From: Poecilobothrus nobilitatus
Taxonomy: Eukaryota; Arthropoda; Insecta; Diptera; Dolichopodidae
Direction of reading: 5' to 3'
NCBI GenBank assembly: GCA_947095535.1
Contig: OX352774.1
Coordinates: 212,276,965 to 212,340,964 of the forward strand
Length of the DNA: 64,000 nucleotides
Within the stretch, counting starts at the first letter, position 1; each line of letters opens with the position of its first letter. A program made the translations under genes and the position numbers. Under the pieces are notes generated by a model that had not been told where the DNA came from, searched no databases, and saw only the letters and a program-made list of their open reading frames with translations. Positions 47,721 through 60,170 of the stretch are shown here, piece by piece.

Positions 47721-49669
47721 AAGTAGTTCAAAATGCATTTATTTATTTATTATCATCATTTTTATTTATTTGTTAAAATAAAGGTTAAAATTAATAATTT
47801 CATATTTAAATTTGTATTATTTTTTTATTAATCTTTAGATAATGTCAAAACAATTTCTACATTTTCTTTAATAAAAATAAATTATTAAAAATGATAAATA
47901 TGTAAAAAAAAAAAAAAAATTTTAATTCTAATTAACATTCGCGCAAGATCACGCAAATTTTATAATTCTCTTTATTTTTAATTTTTGTTTTTCAATCTTC
48001 AGATTATAATTACAGTAATATTATGCAATTCAAATTAATTAACACAATTTGTTGTTTTCCATTATATTAAAACTAACTCAGATTATAATTAACTATCAAG
48101 GAAAAAAGAAAAAAAAAATTTTGTTAAAATATAAAAAAAAAACAAAAACGCCATCTTTCGGCTTATAATTTTTTTTTTTAACTAAAATTTATTCTTCTTT
48201 GTACTTCACGTATATAACAAAAAAAAAAATTACAATTGCATTAATAAGCCTATTTTATTATTGTTTTAATCTAAATACAATGTAAAAAACTTACTTATAG
48301 TTCTTAACTTTTAAATTTTAATTTTAAAAATAAATATCTTGTAGGTAATTTCATGTATATATATTTATTTCTTTTTCTATCTTGCAATTTCGAATCATTA
48401 TCAGAATTCCATGATTTTTTTTTTTCTATTCTGTTATCTTTAACTTGAAATTTACGCAAAGTTGATCAACACTATTATAATAATTAAAATTTTTAGTTTG
48501 TTGCATTAATTCTTATTCCATATTTTTTTTAAAATTTATTCAAAAAAAAAAAAAATAATACAAAAAAAAAAAAAGAAATTAAAATAAAAAATTGCCGTAA
48601 CAATTATAGAATTTTAATTTAATCGAAACGCGAACAGTAGTCAACTCAAGTCAATTCAAGACAAACCATCAAGTTTAAAATTTTAAAACTTCATAAAAAA
48701 TAAGTGTGCTATTAAATATTCAAAAGATGATTTCTGTTTTTTTTTTTTTTTTTTTGTTTATTTTTGTTTTATATATTATTACTGATTCCAACACAGATTG
48801 TAATATAAATTAATTATTGTAAATTGTCGTGTGTTGTATTCGATTCATATAACAATCATTTTATAATCCAACATAATCATTAAAAATAACAATAATAAAA
48901 TAAAAAAATTAAAAAAAAAAGCATATGCAAGTAGAAATTTAAGCACGTTTGTAGTAACAGTGGATTTAATATTCTTTTTCTAAAATTGGTATTAACGGTG
49001 TTATTAATAGGACTTAGAATTAATTGATGTCCCTCCTAAGTCGGGAAAATATAATTTCCTGTTCCTTTTTTTGATTGTTAATTTACTGCAGCACATGATT
49101 TATCAGTGTTTATGTTATTTCTTTGGTAACTCTTCTAAATTTATGTTATTTTTACCTTGTTTTTTTAATTTTCATTTATAATATAAACTTAAAGATTGCT
49201 TTTCTAAAATTGGTTTCAATAGTCAATCAATTAAAATCGATTGGTCCACTTAAAAATTAATCGAAAGTCAAACTTGAAATGTATCATTGTGAAATTGGTT
49301 ACCTGTCAGTTTCTTCCGAATACCTGTATTTAACAATAATTTATTTTAGGATATAACCATTAGAACATTTTTCGAATTTAATTTAATTTTAAAGTAAAGT
49401 ACTTACTAATTTTTATGTTTTAATTATTTAAAAAATTACGTATCATTTCATTTTGGGCTTTGATAATAGATTTTAATTGACTTATTCTTACGTTATTTAA
49501 TATTAGATATTATCTGTTTATTTTAATTTTAGTATTAATATAGTGTGCACTAATGAATATAACTTTAATTTACATTTATTTCGTTCACATGCACTAAGTA
49601 ACAGCTAATAATATACGCTCCTAAAAATATGCAATTTTTAATTCTTTTTCTAACATTTTACTTTTTTAG
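47721..49669. other. AT-rich gene-free stretch
   Basis: AT-rich DNA with long poly(A)/poly(T) runs (47905, 48110, 48415, 48545, 48740). No gene recognised. Confidence 0.6.
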
Positions 49670-49677
49670 CACAATTT

Positions 49678-50170
49678 ACCGGCTTCGGAGTCCTATTAGT
49701 TATGCCGGCTTCGGAGTTCTATTGGTTAGCACAATTTGAGGGCTTCGCGGTATGTGGTTTTTTTCGTGGCAACCGAGCGAGTGTAGATTCAAATCCTGCA
49801 TAGGTAGCTGTTCAAAGCTGTTCAATTGTAAGGAAAATTACTGAAAAATAGTTTTTTTTAACAAATTTTTCTTCGTTCTTTTGGATACGAAGATAGGGAG
49901 GAAAAAATTGTATAGGATGGAGTAAAATGCTTTAAAGATTTTTAGTAAATTTTTATAAAAAATCTATAACTTTATAAAAAATCTTTTATCGTATTGACTT
50001 TTTCTCTATGTATAACTTTTAAACGTTTGTGTTTATAAATGGTCAGAAATTATAATAGTATTCAATAATATTCAAACTATAAAGGTCTTTAGTAGCCAAT
50101 GGTTATTTATATTTGTATTTTTATTGCATTATCCTTTGAGACTTGTAATATTTAATATAAAATAAATAAA
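49678..50170 (+). mobile_element. Decayed SINE-B with repeated head
   Basis: CCGGCTTCGGAGTCCTATTA (49678), CCGGCTTCGGAGTTCTATTG (49705) and a third start GGGCTTCGCGG (49740) are repeated forms of the SINE-B head GGGCTTCGGTAGCCTA. A B-box-like GATTCAAATCC lies at 49786. Much farther on, GTCTTTAGTAGCCAATGG and TGTATTTTTATTGCATTA recall the SINE-B tail on this strand. The middle is strongly diverged, so the span is approximate. Confidence 0.5.
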
Positions 50171-52010
50171 TAAATAACACAACTTACAACTAACAGAGAC
50201 AACTATTTATTTTTAACTTTACGCTATGGCAACTCTTTATTTAAAAGTGACAAAATATAATTTAATAATAATAGAATATAAATATATGCCATGTATGAAT
50301 AGTATCTATTTATATAGTAATAAAACAAATGGACAGTCACTATCAATTTATTAAATTTTCTTTCTTAAAACCAGAAACAAGCTTGGAATCGCTTTATATT
50401 TAATAACACCAGATGAAGATGAAAATGAAGATTATTTTTTTTTAAGAATATCATATCAATAAAGAAAATCATACATAAAATTTGTTATGCACGTTTTTCT
50501 TTTTTAACTTATTTTCTTATTTTTTCTTTTTTTTTTTACCTTAGTACATTTAACTTTGTTGTAATACAACAATTTATTTAAAAAAGAGAGAGAAGAAAAC
50601 AAAACAAAAACAAAACCAGTTGTTTTTGATGTATACAACAAATATTTAACATGAATCCACATAATATGATCATTTAACTTGCTAATTAGAATTTATTAAA
50701 TTAACAGTATAGAATAAGAGAAAAAAAAAAAATAGTATTCTTTAATTATAATTTTAGCTGTAATACAATATGATGTATCAATGCACATATATAATATACT
50801 TCTATATATAAAAATAGGAAGAAGAGTAGAATAAGATTAATGCGCAACGTATTCAACATCACGCAATTGAATAGGTACTCTTCATATTTGTTTTTTACTT
50901 TTTTTTTTTTTTGTTTTGATTATATTGCAAAAAATCCACTTTTCGCCATTACAATAATTTTTTTTTTATTTTTAGTTTTTGTTTTTTTTTTTTTTATACA
51001 AAAGATGTAACAGAGTATCTGATAGTTTTGCGTTAAACTTAATTTATATGCATATGAAAAAAAAAAAAAAAAAAAAATAACAACCTTTAAAATACATATT
51101 CCTTTAAGGAATTAATTCGCTGGATACTACGAGAATTGATTATAAAAACTACAAAGTTATCTAATTCCTATAATTTGAATGAATGTTGATTATTTCTCAT
51201 TTCATGATTCTTTGATGACATGTGATAAGATATATATGATTCTTGTCATATATGTACATATATTATTTATATACTTACTTATATTATATAAAAAATCTAA
51301 AAAAAAAGTTAGGGACTTTTTAATGTTTAGGAATATCATACTTAATTTCATATTAGGTATAATGTTTAAGGGGTAATAACTTGGAAATTGCATTAAAATT
51401 GATTTTTAATTTGAGGAAAATTTTTTTTTGTACTATAGTATAATACACTAGTAATTAAAGTATGGATATAATTAAATAAATTATAAGAGGTGAATTAAGG
51501 GTTGAATAAATTAAATAACATGAATTAGTAAAGATATTTTCTTTAATGATTTATTTGATTTTAAGATTTCGTTTGTGAACTTGAAAATAAACTGGAATTG
51601 AAACAAAATTTTAATACTTTCAATTTGTTATAAGAAGGGTTGATATGAGAGAAGTATATTTTTAATTGAAATTTATTATTATAATTAGTCTTTTATTATA
51701 TGTAAATTTAAAATTTAGTACTAAAGTTGGAAAATATTTTAAAGATTTGGAAAAAATTTGACTATTACGAATGGAAAATGTATTGAAGCATTTTTGTCTA
51801 TATTGTATGGATCTTATCTTGCTAGTGTAACTTGATTAGTAGAAATGAAATCTTTAATGTCCTAACATGTCCTGTTTCAACATTTTATAATGAATAATGG
51901 AAAATTGTCTTCAAATGTAGATCGATTAATATGGTATTGGAATATAATACGAATTGTATAGAAATACCTAGATAGATTAAAAGTAGATTATGAGGAATTA
52001 AAAATCAAAT
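50171..52010. other. AT-rich gene-free stretch
   Basis: AT-rich DNA with poly(A)/poly(T) runs (50720, 50905, 50985, 51060). The frames at 51179 (+) and 51202 (-) overlap on opposite strands in low-complexity sequence and are rejected. Confidence 0.6.
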
Positions 52011-52325
52011 GATGCTGTGAAATGAAAACATTTTTAGTATGGCTAAGAATTCTGCCAAATGTTTGGAGTTTTTCTCCCATTGTAAATTATACTTTTCTTC
52101 AAAAGATCGATAAAATATTTGTATCTAAAACTTATTCTTGCTCTAAGCTGGAGTACTTTTTCTCAAATATAGATTCGCTGGACTCAAACTTTTTTCAGTT
52201 ACATCGACAAAATTCAACACCACGTTACGCATAATTGTTGACACCATCGAACTAGTAACATTAAATTTTTTCATCATTCGTCGAAATATTCGAACAATTT
52301 CACTCTTTTATGGATAACTTGAAGG
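52011..52325 (-). pseudogene. Possible Tc1/mariner-like transposase relic (HTH part)
   Basis: On the minus strand one frame reads FRRMMKKFNVTSSMVSTIMR, then LSPANLYLRKS. This fits the second helix-turn-helix of Tc1/mariner-type transposases (R.MAKxxNVSxxTVxxIIxxDL...LT...RLxRS). KRVK upstream in a neighbouring frame, and FIDLLKKS downstream in another, fit the parts either side if frameshifts are allowed. No DDE catalytic part or terminal inverted repeats were found, so this is a short, frameshifted fossil at best. A chance resemblance cannot be excluded. Confidence 0.4.
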
Positions 52326-55299
52326 TAATGAAAGATACTTGCTCCATTAAAATTATATCAATTATGTCCTCCTCTTCTCCTAAAATAATCAAAAATTTTT
52401 AAGTAAAAATAACGTCTGGAAAATTTGCATTGAAAGGAAATATTAAGTATAATTCCAGTTAAGGATTTTTAGATTATGATTTCTGTATAAAAAAAAACAA
52501 ACTTTTCTTAAAATTTTTCTTTTTCTTTAAGGAAATTGTGGAAAATGAAAAGACATTTCCTTTAATTTTAAGGAAACAACAAAAAGTTGTGAAAAACTAT
52601 TTTATATGAGATAAAGTCGTGCCAAAAATTAAAATTGAAGGACTTTAAAAACATCCTTGTTTCTGGACACCTGAAAACTAGAAACACCTCTGTTCTTATC
52701 GAATACATTTTTGTTTTTATTTCCATCTTGGTCACATCATATATAAAATTTAAAATTACAACTGCATCATTATAATTAGAAATATTAAGCGAAGCAATAA
52801 CACATTAATATTAAAATTACGAAAAAAAAAAAAAAAACAAACCAAAAAAAAAAAAATAAATGGCAACTACTGTAATACTTGAATACTATAGATTGTATCT
52901 CTATATATACATATTTTATAATATATTCTGGAAGGAGGAAAATCCTTTAAAAAAAAAAAAAATTAAAAGGAAACATATATATAACAATTTTATTCGTTAG
53001 TATTATGCAAAATAAATTATGAGCGTAAAAAAAATTATAAAAATTGCATAATAATGCGATTTACAATCAGGATATGACAGTAGTAATTATTTTTGCGGCA
53101 TTAACAAAAAAAAAAAATAAAATAAAACAAAACAAGCAAGTCTTCTTTTAATTTTAACTAAAAAGTAAATATGTTTTGTATCTTTCATGTAAATAAACTA
53201 AAATTAAGTACTTTGTTTTTTGTGTTTTGTGTTCTGTTTTTTTTTAGAGTCACTATATGTGGTATCACAACCTGAAGGAAAACATATAAAAATATTTTTT
53301 TTTTTCATGTACCACTGCAGTTAATCTTAGTATGGGCAGATGGTTTATATTGTAAATTGAAGTAATTACCATGAAGTTATCAATCGTATAACAGCGGTTA
53401 TCTTTTAAAAATATATTCTTCTATAGTATATATATAATTTGTATGTATATGTTATTTACCATTAAAATATATAAGTAAATTAAATAGGATCATGTCAGTA
53501 GTTGATAAGTTTCAATGATGTAGCCTAAGTCTATATATACTCGTGCTTCTGAATATACAGAGTATACCAGCTTCTGAAAGTTATATGAATTTGAATGAGT
53601 TGCAAAGATAAAACCAGTGATTAAGTTAGAGAAACAAAATAAAATTACATATTATATTATCTTGAATTAACTTTGCATTTTGAAATCCTTTTCTGTTAAT
53701 GCAAACAGATGCTATATAGTAATATAAAATGATTTTCTTAAGTGCACAACTAAACCTTATTTTCTAGTTCAACACTGATTACCATCATTTTTATTTCAAT
53801 ATAGATAACAGAATAAATTACGCAGAAAAACTTGTGTCATGTAATTTTAATGATATTGATAGTAAAATGATTCTATAAGATACTTTGACTTAAAGTATTA
53901 ATTAATTATGGACATATTGATAATTTTAAGTTCATTTTATGACATTGATTCGTCATACTAGTTATTATACACATTTTTTTAACTCTATCAAAATAATCCA
54001 AGTTTTTCGTTTTTTTTTTTTGGCGTAACTATAGAGTGGTAATTTTATTAATATTAAAGATTGTCTTAAATTAACAGTGTTGATGTTTAAAATTCATTTA
54101 CTAAGGCTATATATTGGTCTTAAATGTAAATATGTATATTATAATTATATATTAACTCTATATAGGTATAATTTATTTAAATGTTATTAACTTATGAAAT
54201 TTTTCTCAAATTAGTAATTATTTAATTATTATTTTGCGTTTTTGATTATTGTTATTTTTTTCTTACCTTTCGCGGTTATACTCGCGGCTGCATATTTTAG
54301 TATAAGAAAAATCTTAAGTAATATATGGGTATATATATCTATAATACATGAGTATATTTTATTCTGTTTTACATAATTGCAATAAAATTAATAAGAAAAA
54401 ACTTCCTGTTTACTAAACTGATTAAAATTTATATATTGTGGAGAATATATAGGATGTAAATATGTTATCCATTAGGTTTTAGTATGGCAAGAATCTTTAA
54501 TTGATTTTAATTGATTTTAATTGAATTGAAAATTAAAGGTTTGTTTCACGTATCGGTCTTTTATACTTGTAAATAGTGAAAGATTTGTAAATGTTTATTA
54601 AAAGTTTACAACTAAAAACTATTAATTATAAGTAATAGAAATAATATATAATTAAGTGTATAAAAAGTTAATTAACCGGCAAAGTTTCGCAATTCGTATG
54701 TGCAATTTTAAAATTATCTAAAAGGGATTAATTGTTTTAGTTTTTTAGTATAAGAAAATACAAATGTATAAGTTTTAATTTACTGTTTTTTGTATTTGAA
54801 TATATAATTAAGATTTAAAGTACAAGGAATTGGAGTCTTACATTGAAAATTTTATTATAGTAATTATAATTAAAACAACAAATACATTGTTCTAATAAAA
54901 GTTCTTCTTAGCACGCAGTATTTTTAAGTATTAAATTAAAAACCTTCAATTTTAAACAAATATAATTTAACAAATTGATGGTAATTAAAAATAAAAATAA
55001 ACTTGAAATAAGATAATTTGTTTGTGTTATTAGCGGCTATTATCTTATTGGTATACATAATAGAAGATTTACTGAGCTTGTACAAAGAAATTGACGTGAT
55101 CGAGCCGAGAGCGTGGAGCATTTTCTCTACACTTATTCTAGTCTGTCAAGCAAAAGATAGAAACATTGTAGTTACTTTTTCCAAGATTTAAGCGAACTGA
55201 CATGGATCTGAGAAACTTTATAAACTTTTTCCTTCAAAGTGATATCATTGTGGCATAAATCTAGAAAAATTTAACACCAACTCTGACCTAATAGGTTTT
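52326..55299. other. AT-rich gene-free stretch
   Basis: AT-rich DNA with poly(A) runs (52820, 52960, 53110) and TATATA tracts near 53420. A tandem of TTGATTTTAA (about 54497-54525) is present. No gene recognised; the 61-codon minus frame at 54936 has no recognisable domain. Confidence 0.6.
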
Positions 55300-55350
55300 A
55301 CTAGATCTAGACAAGTACACTAGTGTAGATCAAGTAGACTAGATCTAGAG
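55300..55350. repeat. CTAG-rich palindromic cluster
   Basis: ACTAGATCTAGA occurs at 55300 and 55338, each containing the palindrome CTAGATCTAG. Between them lies the perfect palindrome ACACTAGTGT (55317-55326). This symmetrical arrangement of short palindromes is unusual for this AT-rich DNA. Confidence 0.7.
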
Positions 55351-56528
55351 TTTAGTGATTACAGATGCATTAAGTTAGTTTTCATCAATAAAATAAAAAT
55401 TAAAGGAAAGACTTTAGTGAATATTTGAATTTAAAAGTTCAGATTTCATTACTTTAAATATAACTACATATATAATATGTAATCGTGCATGTATATATTA
55501 TATTCAGAAAATCAGTTAATATAAATAGTGACTTAATTTGTGCATTAGAGATATTAGAAGGCTTCTGCGGACTATTGTAATTCTGATATTATGTATATCA
55601 TATTATTATAATGCATATACCATCACAAAAGCGAATATTTATACTCTCTTTACAGGCGGTTAAAACTCAGAAGCGATTATCTTTAAGTTCCATTAGACTG
55701 TGATTCCTTTTCAGTTCTCCCATAGATCATATCTGTAAAAGTTAAAATAACTGTCGGTCAGAATTGACAAAACTTAAGATAACTGTCAGTGAAAATTGAT
55801 GAATCTTTATAAAATTTAAACGTTATGGTGTAAAATTTTGAAGTATTTCCATCACTAGGTTAATAAATCGTATTTAACGTATAAGTTTTCTAAATACTGG
55901 AAAAACAACTGAATATAAAATAAATCAGGTTACAAATGTAAACCTTACATAGAATAATATGTAAGTATGAAAGAGTTAAAGATTTAATGTTATGTTATCT
56001 GTTTAATGTTAATGTAATGTTATGTTTAATGCTATATCTAAAAATAATGTTAATATGTGAATAAATGTAAATATGTAAAAAAAAAAAAAATAATTTATAT
56101 AATAAAACTGAAATTTATTAATTAATTTGATTATAAGATAAAGAAAGAATCTCTCTTATAGTAAAAAGTCATAAATTAACTTGTGATTAAGTCACTAAAA
56201 ATCATTCAAAACATTATAAATCATATATTAAACCTTTACATAAATTCTTTTGTTATATTATTTATTATTCAATCAACATTTTTTTGTTTTTTTTTTTTTG
56301 TCTTTTTATTAACAAATTTTCTGTTTTTATTAATTAAAAATCAAAATCAACACAACACCAACACCAACACAAAACAACACAAATTATTGATCAAATAAAA
56401 TCTAATAATCAAATTTCAAAACAAATAAACAACATAATATTAATTATTTTTTTTTTTTTTTGAGTGTGAAACTCTAAATTAAATCCATAAAAAACATAAA
56501 CAAAAGAAAAAACAAAAAAAGTTTTTTT
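55351..56528. other. AT-rich 5' flank of the IR-A gene
   Basis: AT-rich DNA. Two related 20-30-bp pieces (AAAATAACTGTCGGTCAGAATTG and TAAGATAACTGTCAGTGAAAATTG) lie at about 55743-55803. A CAACACCAACACC-type run lies at about 56350-56380. The 71-codon frame at 56183 is low complexity and rejected. Confidence 0.55.
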
Positions 56529-56534
56529 TCAGTT
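56529..56534 (+). promoter_or_regulatory. Possible initiator (TCAGTT) for IR-A
   Basis: TCAGTT matches the insect initiator consensus TCAKTY and lies 43-48 bases before the first ATG of IR-A, giving a short 5' UTR of about 46 bases if the A at 56531 starts transcription. No convincing TATA box or downstream element can be singled out in this AT-rich DNA. Confidence 0.25.
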
Positions 56535-56576
56535 TGTTTAAGAAAATGTACAAAATCACATCACATCATTAAAATT

Positions 56577-59500
56577 ATGAAAAACACGCACCATATAATT
56601 TTACTATTAATTATAACATTTTCAATAAATACAAATTTATTATCATATTATAATACAAATAAAAATGATGATATATTTAAAAAGGATTTTTATAATATAT
56701 TATATCCATGTTATTTTAAATCCTTAAATTATATTCAAATAACCGTTATATATGAAAATTTTATTGAATTACAAGAATTAAATATATTCGTTGATTTTAC
56801 ATTAAAATTTTTTCTTAATTTTAAAAATATATCAATTTATATAAATTCTTATCATATGAATTTTAGAGATAATATTGAAGAATATTCAGATTATTTTGAT
56901 TGGAGTGGAAATTCTTTTATAGAAATTCCAAATAAAATTAATTATCTTAAAGTAAATAATAATGTTGAAAAATTTAAAGTTAATATTTGTGGTCATCGAT
57001 ATTTTGGAATTTTTATTATTGTAGAAAATCTTCAAATAATATTAAATTATTTAAATGGTATATTGAGACAACCATTTAAATATCCAAATGGACAATATAT
57101 TCTTTTAATAAGAAATGAAATTTCAGATGAAATTAAAAGAAATTTTTTAATACGTGAATTATTTGAACAACTTTGGAATCATGCTGGTATATTAAAAACT
57201 ATAATTATGATAGTATTTGATGGAATTATTAAGGTTTGTAATTTATTTTTAATTTGTTTTTTTTTTTTTTTTAAACATTTTAAATAAAATTAATTTTTTG
57301 GGTAAGAGCGTAATAATTTGGGTATTAATTTGGGATTTGGGTAAGAGCGTAATAAAATACGTTATAAACACCGAGGGTAGAGTGTTGGTTCGAATCCTAT
57401 ACACATCGTAAGAATTATTCCCCCTTACGACATTTACAGCCACTCCTGAACAGGAAAGGCTGTGTAATTTCCTGTCCACTTTTATGTGGCAGTGAAATGC
57501 ATTCAAAAACAAAATTTATATCTATAGAATAAGTTAAGTATGTAATTTTTTGAATATACAAAAAAAAAAAAAATTTTTTTTTATATCTACATTTAGATAT
57601 TAAATGGTCACCAACCAATTTGAAAATTTTTTTTCTAAATTTTTATTCTATTTTACATTTCACAGATACCAAAAGTAAAATTTTAATTTTTAATCTGTTT
57701 TTACATTTGGCAGTTAATTTTATTAAAATTTTATAAAAAACATTGCGATGAATAACAATTTAGTTTTAGTTTAAAAATGTCTCTCTAGGTAGTTCAACAC
57801 TACAAGTTACCTACTGAGTGGTCCAGTAGTGTTTGGATGGACGAAATACTCCAAAAATTAACTTAATTTTGAAGTTAAAAAAAGAAAAAATAAGGATGTT
57901 TATATGATGGCATGAATATCATGTTAAAATGCATTCGCTCATAAATAAAAGTTTTTTCTTTCATTTGTATTTTGTCTTAAAGGTGTTATAAAATTTTTTT
58001 TTCGTATATTCAAAAAATTACATACTTAACTTATTAAAGTGGGTTTTAGGGATTTCAAAAAAAAAAAAAAAAAACAATTATAAAAAGATAATTAATAATT
58101 TTTATTTCAATATTTCATATTTTTTTACATTTTTATAATTAAAACTTTTTTTTATATTAATATAGAATGTTTATTATTATAAACCATTTGAATTAAATAT
58201 TGAACATCAATTAATAATTTTAAAAAAAATATCATCAAATTTTTCAAATATCTGTGAAATATATTCTGAAGATTATCCGAAAACATTTAATGGATATTCA
58301 ATGAAAGTAACAGTACATAAAAAATTTAATTCTATTGAAGAAATTTATCCAAAGAATTTTTTAAATAGTTATAATGGTAATGGTGCAACATTTGGTAAAA
58401 TTTTTTTTTGAAATAAATTTTTCTTTAAATAAATTTTTATATTTATTAAGGAACTGGTGATTTTGATGGTATTTTATTTACAACAATATCAAATTTATTA
58501 AATATTACATTTAAAGAAAAATTTGTTAATGATTTTGGTTATAAATTAAAAAATTCAACATTTATTGGTACATTTGGTGATGTTATATATTCAAATGCAA
58601 TAATAACAATGAATACACATTTTATAATGAATTATAATACAAATAAAATTGATTATTTAACACCATTAATATCAGATGAATTTTGTGTTATATCACCAAA
58701 AGGAAAATCAATATCAAAATCAATGGCAGTTTTAACATGTTTTCAACCATATACATGGGTTTTTATAATATTATTAAATTTTTTTTTAGGTATATTATGG
58801 ATATATTTTCGTAAATTAATAAAATTAAAAAATATAAAAAATAATAATAATAATATTAATAAAATATATGAAACAAATGAATCAATATTAATATTTAAAA
58901 TGTGGTTATTAATGATAAATTGTCCAATTAAAATACCAAAAATAACATTATATATTGAAAAATATTTTTTAATGAGTTGTTTATGTATTAGTTTAATATT
59001 AAATAATATATTTCAAGGATATTTAGTTAAATCATATAAAAGTATAACATATCGTAAAGATATACAAACATTAGAACAATTAGATCGTACAGGATTAAAA
59101 ATATTATATGTTTCATCATCAGTAATATCAGTATTTTCAGATCATAATGAAAATGATTTTATAAATTTATATCATAGATTACAACATAAATTAATAATAA
59201 ATCGTAATGTATCATATACTGACGATATTATTTTATATAGAAATGTATGTTTTTTAGAAAGAAAATCATATTATATGATAGATAAGGTATGTATAATAAT
59301 ATATCATTTTTTTTTTTTTAATTTAATTGAAATCATTTTTATTTTAATAAGTGAAGACAATTTTACTTTAAATATAAATTTTTTATTTAAAGTGATTCAA
59401 TTTTTATTTTAAATGAAGATTTTTATCTTTAAGTGTAATACACTTATAATAAAAATAAAGTTAAAAAAATACATTTAAACACATATATATATATATATAC

Positions 59501-60104
59501 ATATTTATATAACATAAATTACTAAAGCAATGATTCTTCTCTTAAACTAAAAAAGTCTACAGTTAAAATAATAAAATTTTCACTTGAACCAAAAAAGTCT
59601 TCACTTAAAGTACAAATGTCCTCACTTAAAGTAAAAATGATTTCAGTTAAAGTAAAAAAAGGTATATGTATTAAAAAAATAAAAAAAAAATTAAGGTTTG
59701 TGTCTTTGTTAGTAATATTAATATTAATTTTCATTTTTGTTTCTCTATAGCATAAATATAAATTACCTGATGGTTCATTTTTATTACATTTAATACCAGA
59801 GTGTCCCAGATTATATTTACTTTCATATATTGTACGTAATGGATGGTCATTAACAGAGAAATTTAATCGTATACTTGGTTTAATTAATTCAAGTGGTTTT
59901 CGTTCGATATGGTTGAAATGGACTCAAGATGCAAAATTACAACAAATAATATTAAAACATATTGATGAAATAAATAATTTATCACAAAGTAAACCATTTA
60001 GTTATCATGATATTCAAATGGCATTTTATTTATATTCATTTGGTAATTTAATGTCAATATTTGTATTTATTTCAGAAATATTATATTATAAATATACAAA
60101 TTAA
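56577..60104 (+). CDS. IR-A: divergent ionotropic receptor, 4 exons
   Basis: Predicted exons: 56577-57233, 58166-58394, 58451-59286 and 59751-60104 (stop included), 691 aa, phases 0/1/0, GT-AG at every intron. A hydrophobic leader (residues 1-22) is followed by a ligand-binding S1 region with IFIIVENLQ, YPKTFNGYSMKV and GDFDGILFTTISNLLNITF. M1 lies at about 396-415 (TWVFIILLNFFLGILWIYF). A short pore region follows, then M3 at about 467-488 ending NNIFQGYLVKS, the site of the iGluR SYTANLAAF motif. S2 includes YIVRNGWSLTEKFNR and LINSSGFRSIWLKW; M4 is at about 663-685. These are the landmarks of insect chemosensory IRs, ligand-gated cation channels of sensory neuron membranes. I see no clear Arg/Thr/Asp glutamate-binding set, usual for divergent IRs, so the ligand is unknown. 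The first ATG of the frame was chosen because the leader follows directly. AATAAA occurs at 60128 and 60148. Confidence 0.87.
57234..58165 (+). other. IR-A intron 1, holding a SINE
   Basis: Donor AAG|GTTTGT at 57234 and acceptor TATAG|AATG at 58165. About 930 bp, the longest IR-A intron. It carries a SINE-A copy, poly(A)/poly(T) runs and a small inverted pair (AACACTAC...GTAGTGTT, about 57798-57834). The other IR-A introns are far shorter, so SINE insertion explains part of the length. Confidence 0.75.
57342..57515 (+). mobile_element. SINE-A copy inside IR-A intron 1
   Basis: TTGGTTCGAATCC gives the B box. CATCGTAAGAATTATTCCCC and CTTACGAC give the stem. TTTACAGCCACTCCTGAACA, GGAAAGGCTGTGTAATTTCC and TTTTATGTGGCAG give the body, and it ends AATGCATTCAAAAAC. 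The head is altered: GGGTAAGAGCGTAATAA appears at 57300 and again at 57342, a duplication of about 42 bp. Orientation is the same as the gene. Confidence 0.78.
59287..59750 (+). other. IR-A intron 3 with inverted minisatellite blocks
   Basis: Donor AAG|GTATGT at 59287 and acceptor TCTATAG at 59750. It holds an (AT)n tract at about 59483-59500 and the 21-bp repeat array listed separately, with reversed forms of the same unit on its left side. Splicing here joins YYMIDK to HKYKLPDG in frame. Confidence 0.75.
59560..59664 (+). repeat. 21-bp minisatellite, 5 units, with inverted relatives
   Basis: Units start at 59560, 59581, 59602, 59623 and 59644, exactly 21 bp apart, each CA(C/G)TT(A/G)AA... 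followed by an A-rich run (for example CACTTAAAGTAAAAATGATTT). Reverse-complement relatives lie at 59350-59371 (AGTGAAGACAATTTTACTTTAA) read with care as two halves, and at 59412-59435, so the intron could form a large imperfect foldback. Confidence 0.8.
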
Positions 60105-60127
60105 ATTATAAATAATATCAAATTTAT

Positions 60128-60153
60128 AATAAAATGAAATGAAGAGAAATAAA
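60128..60153 (+). terminator. Poly(A) signals of IR-A
   Basis: Two AATAAA hexamers (60128-60133 and 60148-60153) lie 24 and 44 bases after the IR-A stop, within the 66-bp gap to the IR-B stop. They are the only candidates before IR-B coding sequence starts. The reverse signal AATAAA for IR-B is not found in the gap; the nearest on the minus strand is at 60066-60071, inside IR-A exon 4. Confidence 0.5.
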
Positions 60154-60170
60154 AAAAAACAAAAAATGTT

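Noticed and set aside
59522..59734. 70-codon minus-strand frame with repeated SED/TLSE residues
   Set aside because: It is the reverse reading of the 21-bp minisatellite in IR-A intron 3 (21 is a multiple of three, so the frame stays open).
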